From assembly GCF_000013645.1 (NCBI RefSeq), contig NC_007952.1:744001-808000 (forward strand): a stretch of 64,000 bases of DNA, written 5' to 3'. Under the pieces are notes generated by a model that made no database searches, was not told where the DNA came from, and saw only the letters and a program-made list of their open reading frames with translations. The translations under genes were made by a program, and so were the position numbers. Below are positions 58,590 to 64,000 of this stretch, piece by piece; within the stretch, counting starts at the first letter, position 1; each line of letters begins with the position of its first letter. The DNA is from Paraburkholderia xenovorans LB400. GTDB lineage: Bacteria > Pseudomonadota > Gammaproteobacteria > Burkholderiales > Burkholderiaceae.

Positions 58590-60458
58590 ATGCCCGCATC
58601 GAATGATCCGGTGGCCGCCAGCCGCCGCTGCGAAACCGTGTCCGCCGACGTGGCGATTATCGGTGCCGGTCCGGTTGGTTTGATGATCGCCAATTATCTG
58701 GGCTTGCAGGGCGTTCGCGTGGTGGTGCTGGAAAAGCTCGAACAGATCATCGATTATCCGCGCGCCATCGGTCTGGACGACGAAGCGCTGCGCGTGTTCC
58801 AGTCGGTCGGCCTCGCCGACGTGCTGTTGCCGCACACCACGCCTGACCACTGGATGCGCTTCGTCACGCACACCGGTCACTGCTTCGCGTCGATCGAACC
58901 GCGTACCGACGAGTTCGGCTGGTCGCGCCGCAATGCCTTCATCCAGCCGCTCGCGGATCGTGTGCTGTACGAAGGGCTGCGCCGTTTCCCGCATGTCCAG
59001 GTGCTGTTCGGCACCAGCGTGAGCGGCTTCACGCAGGACCCGGCCGGCGTGACGATCGAAGCGGACGACGAGAAAGGCGGCCGCCGCACGGTGCGCGCGT
59101 CGTACATGGTCGGCGCGGACGGCGGCAACAGCTTCGTGCGCCGCCTGCTCGACGTGCCGTTCGAAGGACGCACGAAACCGAACCAGTGGATCGTGGTGGA
59201 TGTCCGTAACGACCCGATCGGCTCGCCGCACATCTACATGCATTGCGATCCGCAACGGCCGTACGTATCGGCGGCATTGCCGCACGGCATTCGCCGCTTC
59301 GAATTCATGGTTATGCCGGGAGAAACGGAAGAGGAACTGTCGAAGCCCGAGAACATGGCTGCGCTGATCCGCAAGGTGGTGGCCGATCCGCAGAAGGTGG
59401 ACTACATCCGCAAGCGTGTCTATACGCACAATGCGCGGCTTGCCAGCACCTTCCGGGTGGACCGCGTGCTGCTGGCCGGCGACGCCGCGCACATCATGCC
59501 GGTCTGGCAAGGGCAGGGCTACAACAGCGGGATTCGCGACGCGAGCAATCTCGGCTGGAAGCTGGCGATGGTGGTCAAGCAACTCGCCGGCGACGCGTTA
59601 CTCGACACCTACACGGCGGAGCGCCGCGCGCATGCGCGCTCGATGATCCATCTCTCGGAAGTGGCGGGCGACATCTTCGCGCCGACGAGCCGCTTCGGCA
59701 TCAAATTCCGTGACGCCTTCGTGCGGACCTTCAACGTAGTCCCCGCCATGAAGCGCTACTTCGTGGAGATGCGTTTCAAGCCGATGCCGCGCTACGAAAC
59801 GGGTGTCGTCCTGCTCGCGGAGCGCAAACGCAAGCATGGCGTGATGGCTCGCGTGCTGGAACGCTCCGGTCATTCCGCACCCGGCCGGCTGCTCGGCCTG
59901 ATGAGCGAGAAGCGCGAGTCGCTGCTCGGCCGCCTCGTGTACGGCCGTGATCCGTCGTGTCATTCGCCGGTCGGGCGCATGTTCATTCAGCCCCGTGTGC
60001 GCACGGCGGAAGGCAGCGTCGTGCGTCTCGACGACGTGCTGGGCAGTCGCTTTGCGATTATCGGCTGGGGCTCGGATCCCACCTTTGGGTTGTCGCCGCT
60101 CGCGCGCGAAACGTGGCAACGCCTCGGCGGCTGTTTCGTGCTCGCCAAGCCCGACAACCAGCTGGATTTTCATGACGACGTGCCGGCGGGCGTGATCGCG
60201 ATCGGCGATGTGCAGGGCCGGCTTAAGGAGTGGTTCGCGCGTGTGCCGGAGTCGGTCGTGCTGCTGCGGCCCGATCGTTTCGTCGCGGGTATGTGCACGC
60301 CGCAGCAGGTGTCGGACTGCATTGGCGAACTGGCGCTCAAGCTCTCGCTGAAGCCGGCTGAGCAGCCCGCGGTGAAGCTTGCGGTGCCTGAGCGGGCCGT
60401 CGCGCCAGAAAGCGTCGCGGGTGTTGCTGCCGTCGCTGCCGTTGCGACCCGAGCCTGA
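58590..60458 (+). CDS. mhpA: 3-(3-hydroxyphenyl)propionate hydroxylase
   Basis: This 622-residue flavin monooxygenase converts 3-(3-hydroxyphenyl)propionate (or 3-hydroxycinnamate) to the 2,3-dihydroxy form with NADH and O2. FAD Rossmann motif DVAIIGAGPVGLMIANYLG near residue 20, the DG motif (GADGGNSFVRR), and the GDAAHIMPVWQGQGYNSGIRDASNLGWKL motif that contacts the flavin ribityl and substrate. AAAGGAG precedes ATG 58590. It leads the mhp operon and ends 1 bp before mhpB. The C-terminus is Ala/Val-rich. Confidence 0.96.
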   Translation: MPASNDPVAASRRCETVSADVAIIGAGPVGLMIANYLGLQGVRVVVLEKLEQIIDYPRAIGLDDEALRVFQSVGLADVLLPHTTPDHWMRFVTHTGHCFASIEPRTDEFGWSRRNAFIQPLADRVLYEGLRRFPHVQVLFGTSVSGFTQDPAGVTIEADDEKGGRRTVRASYMVGADGGNSFVRRLLDVPFEGRTKPNQWIVVDVRNDPIGSPHIYMHCDPQRPYVSAALPHGIRRFEFMVMPGETEEELSKPENMAALIRKVVADPQKVDYIRKRVYTHNARLASTFRVDRVLLAGDAAHIMPVWQGQGYNSGIRDASNLGWKLAMVVKQLAGDALLDTYTAERRAHARSMIHLSEVAGDIFAPTSRFGIKFRDAFVRTFNVVPAMKRYFVEMRFKPMPRYETGVVLLAERKRKHGVMARVLERSGHSAPGRLLGLMSEKRESLLGRLVYGRDPSCHSPVGRMFIQPRVRTAEGSVVRLDDVLGSRFAIIGWGSDPTFGLSPLARETWQRLGGCFVLAKPDNQLDFHDDVPAGVIAIGDVQGRLKEWFARVPESVVLLRPDRFVAGMCTPQQVSDCIGELALKLSLKPAEQPAVKLAVPERAVAPESVAGVAAVAAVATRA

Positions 60459-60459
60459 C

Positions 60460-61410
60460 ATGCCGGTATTGCTCGAATGTCTTTCCCACACGCCGCTTAG
60501 CGGCTACTGTGATCCGGCGCCGGAAGTCGTCGCGGAAGTCGGGCGGATTCACGCGGCGGCGCGCGCACGCGTTGCGGACTTCGATCCGCAACTGGTCGTC
60601 GTGTTCGCGCCTGACCACTACAACGGTTTCTTCTACGACGTGATGCCGCCGTTCTGCATCGGCGCTTCGGCGAGCGCGGTCGGCGACTTCGGCAGTCTGG
60701 CGGGCCAGCTTGCGGTCCCCGCCGACCTCGCGCTCGATCTCGCGCAAGCCGTGCTCGCGGCCGACGTCGACGTTGCCCTGTCGTACCGGATGCAGGTCGA
60801 CCACGGCTGCGCGCAGGCGCTGGAGATTCTCACCGGCTCACTGGACCGTTATCCGGTCGTGCCGGTGTTCATCAACTCGGTCGCGCCGCCTATGGCGTCG
60901 TGCCGCCGCGCGCGTTTGCTCGGCGACGCGCTGGGCCGCAGCCTCGCGCGTTCTGGCCAACGCGTGCTGGTGATCGGCTCCGGCGGCATTTCGCACGAGC
61001 CGCCGGTGCCCGAACTGGCGGGCGCCACGGACGAAGTCGCCGAGCGCCTGATCGCCGGCCGCAATCCGTCGCGGGAAGCGCGGGCGGCGCGCCAGGCCCG
61101 CACCGTCGCGGCGGCCCGCGCGTTCGCCGCGGGCGACAGCCGCCTGCATCCGCTGAATCCCGAATGGGACCGCGCGTTCCTGAAGCTGCTCGAAGAAGGG
61201 CAGTTGCCCGCGCTCGACGGCTTCACCGACAGCGCGATCACGCGCGAGGCAGGCAAGTCCGCGCACGAGGTACGCACGTGGATCGCCGCATTCGGCGCGC
61301 TGCAGGCGTACGGACCTTATCGCGCCACGCTCGATTACTACCGGCCGATCCCCGAGTGGATCGCGGGCTTCGGCGCGATGCATGCGCGGCCCATTGCCGA
61401 AACCGCCTGA
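60460..61410 (+). CDS. mhpB: 2,3-dihydroxyphenylpropionate 1,2-dioxygenase
   Basis: A 316-residue class III extradiol dioxygenase (LigB type) that opens the ring of 2,3-dihydroxyphenylpropionate next to the hydroxyls (meta cleavage) with Fe(II). Conserved His residues lie in LECLSHTPLSGY (near residue 9) and VDHGCAQALEIL (near 115), with SGGISHEPP near 180. It sits directly after mhpA (TGACATG). Confidence 0.96.
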   Translation: MPVLLECLSHTPLSGYCDPAPEVVAEVGRIHAAARARVADFDPQLVVVFAPDHYNGFFYDVMPPFCIGASASAVGDFGSLAGQLAVPADLALDLAQAVLAADVDVALSYRMQVDHGCAQALEILTGSLDRYPVVPVFINSVAPPMASCRRARLLGDALGRSLARSGQRVLVIGSGGISHEPPVPELAGATDEVAERLIAGRNPSREARAARQARTVAAARAFAAGDSRLHPLNPEWDRAFLKLLEEGQLPALDGFTDSAITREAGKSAHEVRTWIAAFGALQAYGPYRATLDYYRPIPEWIAGFGAMHARPIAETA

Positions 61411-61428
61411 CGAATCACGGAACCCGAT

Positions 61429-62235
61429 ATGAACCACCGAAGCAATGCTGAAGCGCTCGCCCTGCGGCTGCGCGAATCCGAACGCACGCGTCAGACCATC
61501 GCGCCGTTGCGCGACGACGAGCGCTTCGCCCATCTGCACGCAGCCGATGCCGCCGGCCTCGCCTATGCAGTGCAACAGATCAACGTCGAGGCGCGAGTGG
61601 CCGCCGGCGAGCGGATTGTGGGCCGCAAGATCGGCCTGACTTCACCCGCGGTGCAACGGCAGCTCGGCGTCGATCAACCGGACTTCGGCGCGCTGTTCGC
61701 GTCGATGGCGTATGGCGACAACCAGCCGATCCCGCTCGGCGAACTGATCCAGCCGAAGGTCGAAGCGGAAATCGCGCTCGTGCTCGAACACGATCTCACG
61801 CATGAAAAGCACACCTACGCCGACCTGATTCGCGCAACCGCGTACGCGGTCGCCGCTATCGAAGTCGTGGACAGCCGCATCGAAGGCTGGAATATCCGCT
61901 TCGTCGATACGGTCGCGGACAACGCGTCGAGCGCGCGCTTCGTGCTCGGCAGCCGCCCCGTGCTGCTGCGCGACGTCGATCTCGCGGCTTGCGCGATGAC
62001 CCTTTCGAACGATGCCGAAACGCTCTCGCGCGGCAACGGCGCCGCGTGTCTCGGCAATCCGCTGAACGCCGCCGTGTGGCTCGCGGACCGGCTGCAGCAG
62101 CTCGGCACGCCGCTGCGAGCCGGCGACGTCCTCATGACCGGCGCGCTCGGCCCGATGGTCGCGGTGACGCGGCCCGGCACGTTCAGCGCGCAGATCGAAG
62201 GCCTCGGCAGCGTTCGCGCGATTTTCTCCGCATAA
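61429..62235 (+). CDS. mhpD: 2-hydroxypenta-2,4-dienoate hydratase
   Basis: This 268-residue hydratase turns 2-hydroxypentadienoate into 4-hydroxy-2-oxovalerate. Mg-binding acidic residues of the fumarylacetoacetase-like fold lie in KVEAEIALVLEHDL and AIEVVDSRIEGW. GRKIGLTSPAVQRQLGVDQPDFGALFASM is the MhpD N-terminal signature. It is placed directly after mhpB, with the hydrolase gene mhpC missing between them. Confidence 0.96.
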   Translation: MNHRSNAEALALRLRESERTRQTIAPLRDDERFAHLHAADAAGLAYAVQQINVEARVAAGERIVGRKIGLTSPAVQRQLGVDQPDFGALFASMAYGDNQPIPLGELIQPKVEAEIALVLEHDLTHEKHTYADLIRATAYAVAAIEVVDSRIEGWNIRFVDTVADNASSARFVLGSRPVLLRDVDLAACAMTLSNDAETLSRGNGAACLGNPLNAAVWLADRLQQLGTPLRAGDVLMTGALGPMVAVTRPGTFSAQIEGLGSVRAIFSA

Positions 62236-62259
62236 GCAATCACCCGACTGAGGACTCAC

Positions 62260-63201
62260 ATGGCAAGCGAAAAACTCAAGGCTGCGATCATCGGCTCCGG
62301 CAACATCGGCACCGATCTGATGATCAAGATCATGCGGCACAGCGAACACCTGGAGATGGCGGCAATGGTCGGTATCGACGCGGCGTCCGATGGGCTCGCG
62401 CGCGCCGCGCGGCTCGGCGTCGCCACCACGCACGAAGGCGTGGAAGGCCTGACGCGCCTGCCGGTGTTCGATGACATCGACTTCGTGTTCGACGCCACCT
62501 CGGCCGGCGCCCATGTGAAGAACGACGCGTTTCTGCGCGCGCTGAAACCCGGCATCCGGCTGATCGACCTGACGCCTGCCGCGATCGGTCCGTACTGCGT
62601 GCCGGTCGTGAATCTCGACGCACATCTGGACAGCCGCAACGTCAACATGGTGACGTGCGGCGGTCAGGCAACGATTCCGATGGTGGCCGCGGTCTCGCGC
62701 GTGGCGAAGGTGCACTACGCGGAAATCGTTGCGTCGATCAGCAGCAAATCGGCCGGTCCCGGCACGCGCGCGAATATCGACGAGTTCACCGAAACCACCT
62801 CGAAGGCAATCGAGGCCGTGGGCGGCGCGGCCAAAGGCAAGGCGATCATCGTGCTCAATCCGGCCGAGCCGCCGGTGATGATGCGCGACACGGTCTACGT
62901 GCTGTCGGATCTCGCCGACCGCGCGCAGGTGGAAGCCTCGATCGAAGCGATGGCCGCTGCCGTGCATGCGTATGTGCCGGGTTACCGTCTGAAGCAGAAA
63001 GTGCAGTTCGACGAAATCGCCGCCGACGTGCCGCTGAACATTCCGGGCCTTGGCCGCTTCAGCGGTTTGAAGACCTCGGTGTTCATCGAGGTCGAAGGCG
63101 CGGCGCATTACCTGCCGGCTTATGCGGGCAATCTCGACATCATGACCTCGGCCGCGCTCGCGACCGCTGAGCGCATGGCGCAATCCCTCGTGCAGGCTTA
63201 A
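62260..63201 (+). CDS. mhpF: Acylating acetaldehyde dehydrogenase
   Basis: This 313-residue enzyme oxidises acetaldehyde to acetyl-CoA with NAD and CoA, channelled from the aldolase MhpE. Rossmann motif AAIIGSGNIGTDLMIKIM; catalytic Cys in MVTCGGQATIPM; NAD-site SKSAGPGTRANIDEFTETT. It stands 13 bp before mhpE, with which it forms the channelling complex. Confidence 0.96.
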   Translation: MASEKLKAAIIGSGNIGTDLMIKIMRHSEHLEMAAMVGIDAASDGLARAARLGVATTHEGVEGLTRLPVFDDIDFVFDATSAGAHVKNDAFLRALKPGIRLIDLTPAAIGPYCVPVVNLDAHLDSRNVNMVTCGGQATIPMVAAVSRVAKVHYAEIVASISSKSAGPGTRANIDEFTETTSKAIEAVGGAAKGKAIIVLNPAEPPVMMRDTVYVLSDLADRAQVEASIEAMAAAVHAYVPGYRLKQKVQFDEIAADVPLNIPGLGRFSGLKTSVFIEVEGAAHYLPAYAGNLDIMTSAALATAERMAQSLVQA

Positions 63202-63214
63202 GGAGACGCTTCTC

Positions 63215-64000
63215 ATGGACAGGAAACTCTATATCTCCGACGTGACGCTGCGCGACGGCAGTCACGCGATCCGTCATCAGTATTCGATCGACAACGTGCA
63301 GCAGATTGCCCGCGCGCTCGACAGCGCAAAAGTGGACAGCATCGAAGTCGCGCATGGCGACGGTCTGCAAGGGTCGAGTTTCAACTACGGCTTTGGCGCG
63401 CATAGCGACCTCGAGTGGATCGAAGCGGTCGCCGACGTGGTCGGGCACGCGCAGATCGCCACGCTGCTGTTGCCCGGCATCGGCACGATTCACGATCTGA
63501 AGGCGGCGTACCAGGCGGGCGCGCGTATCGTGCGGGTCGCCACGCATTGCACCGAAGCGGACATCTCGAAGCAGCACATCGAATACGCGCGCGAACTCGG
63601 CATGGACACGGTCGGCTTCCTGATGATGAGCCACATGACCACGCCGGAAAACCTCGCCGTGGAAGCGAAAAAGATGGAGAGCTACGGAGCGACGTGTATT
63701 TACGTGGTCGACTCCGGCGGCGCGATGAACATGAACGACGTGCGCGCGCGCTTTCGCGCATTGAAGGCCGTGCTGAAGCCGGAGACGAAGACCGGCATGC
63801 ACGCGCACCACAACCTGAGCCTCGGCGTCGCGAACTCGCTCGTCGCGGTGGAAGAAGGTTGCGACCGCATCGATGCGAGCCTCGCGGGCATGGGCGCGGG
63901 TGCGGGCAATGCGCCGCTGGAGGTGTTCATTGCCGCGGCCGAGCGCGCCGGCTGGCACCACGGCACCGATCTCTACACGCTGATGGACGCCGCCGACGAT
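63215..64000 (+). CDS. mhpE: 4-hydroxy-2-oxovalerate aldolase (3' partial)
   Basis: The first 262 residues of a DmpG/MhpE-type aldolase; the frame is open to the right edge. It splits 4-hydroxy-2-oxovalerate into pyruvate and acetaldehyde, passing the latter to MhpF. Active-site motifs: TLRDGSHAIRHQYS (metal-binding Asp, catalytic His), VDSGGAMN, and the metal-binding pair HAHHNLSLG. AAGGAG lies nine bases before the ATG. About 80 C-terminal residues are missing. Confidence 0.96.
   Translation, partial: MDRKLYISDVTLRDGSHAIRHQYSIDNVQQIARALDSAKVDSIEVAHGDGLQGSSFNYGFGAHSDLEWIEAVADVVGHAQIATLLLPGIGTIHDLKAAYQAGARIVRVATHCTEADISKQHIEYARELGMDTVGFLMMSHMTTPENLAVEAKKMESYGATCIYVVDSGGAMNMNDVRARFRALKAVLKPETKTGMHAHHNLSLGVANSLVAVEEGCDRIDASLAGMGAGAGNAPLEVFIAAAERAGWHHGTDLYTLMDAADD

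Noticed and set aside
61642..63216. 524-codon minus-strand open frame
   Set aside because: It is antisense to mhpD and mhpF, which are certain. The frame is His/Arg/Asp-rich in the way shadow frames are.

Overview
The window is about 64 kb of high-GC proteobacterial chromosome or chromid. It most resembles Burkholderiaceae, probably Paraburkholderia or a close relative. The reasons are the DUF3331 protein, two OmpC-type porins of the Burkholderia kind, a phasin, a PoxB-type pyruvate oxidase, the dense GntR/LysR/AraC/IclR regulator content, and the aromatic-catabolic modules. No rRNA, tRNA, CRISPR array, insertion sequence or integrase was seen. Two genes run off the edges: the flavoprotein at the left and mhpE at the right.

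Region 1 (1-15.0 kb) is mixed accessory metabolism and regulation: a thioredoxin-reductase-like flavoprotein without a CxxC, a non-heme haloperoxidase-type hydrolase, two related winged-helix/NTPase regulators of unequal length (618 and 1001 aa), an AraC regulator divergent from a periplasmic metallo-beta-lactamase-fold protein, a DUF3331 protein, a LysR regulator divergent from poxB, and a PRC-barrel protein.

Region 2 (13.9-26.1 kb) looks like one catabolic regulon. It has a CoA-transferase and MFS importer on one strand. On the other are a Rieske oxygenase with its PDR-type reductase, a second CoA-transferase, a thiolase-like protein coupled to a DUF35 partner (ATGA overlaps) and a FadR/GntR repressor. 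A porin and a succinate-semialdehyde-type dehydrogenase follow. A perfect 17-bp AATTGGT-CCC-ACCAATT palindrome overlaps the -10 of the oxygenase operon, and related sites lie at the MFS and porin promoters, so the GntR protein probably controls all three. The substrate is unknown.

Region 3 (26.7-42.5 kb) is a second, larger catabolic locus. It holds a porin, two paralogous GntR regulators, an ABC importer with one ATPase, one permease and two paralogous binding proteins, an MDR reductase, a PaaI-type thioesterase, a VOC protein, an acyl-CoA ligase, a UbiD-family decarboxylase with its UbiX flavin prenyltransferase, a two-subunit Rieske ring-hydroxylating oxygenase, and a D-2-hydroxyacid dehydrogenase. 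Together they suggest uptake, CoA activation, prenyl-FMN-dependent decarboxylation and ring oxidation of an aromatic carboxylate. I do not recognise this combination as a described pathway.

Region 4 (42.6-57.3 kb) carries stress and housekeeping functions: cbpA/cbpM, a CBS-domain gene behind two FNR/ANR-type boxes, a four-gene export operon (outer-membrane factor, HlyD protein, RbbA, YhhJ), a frameshifted hydrolase remnant, a phasin, a flavohemoglobin divergent from norR, and several small unknown genes.

Region 5 (57.5-64.0 kb) is the mhp operon for 3-(3-hydroxyphenyl)propionate breakdown. mhpR is divergent from mhpABDFE, with a 17-bp palindrome about 58 bp upstream of the predicted start of transcription. 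mhpC is absent from its usual place between mhpB and mhpD.
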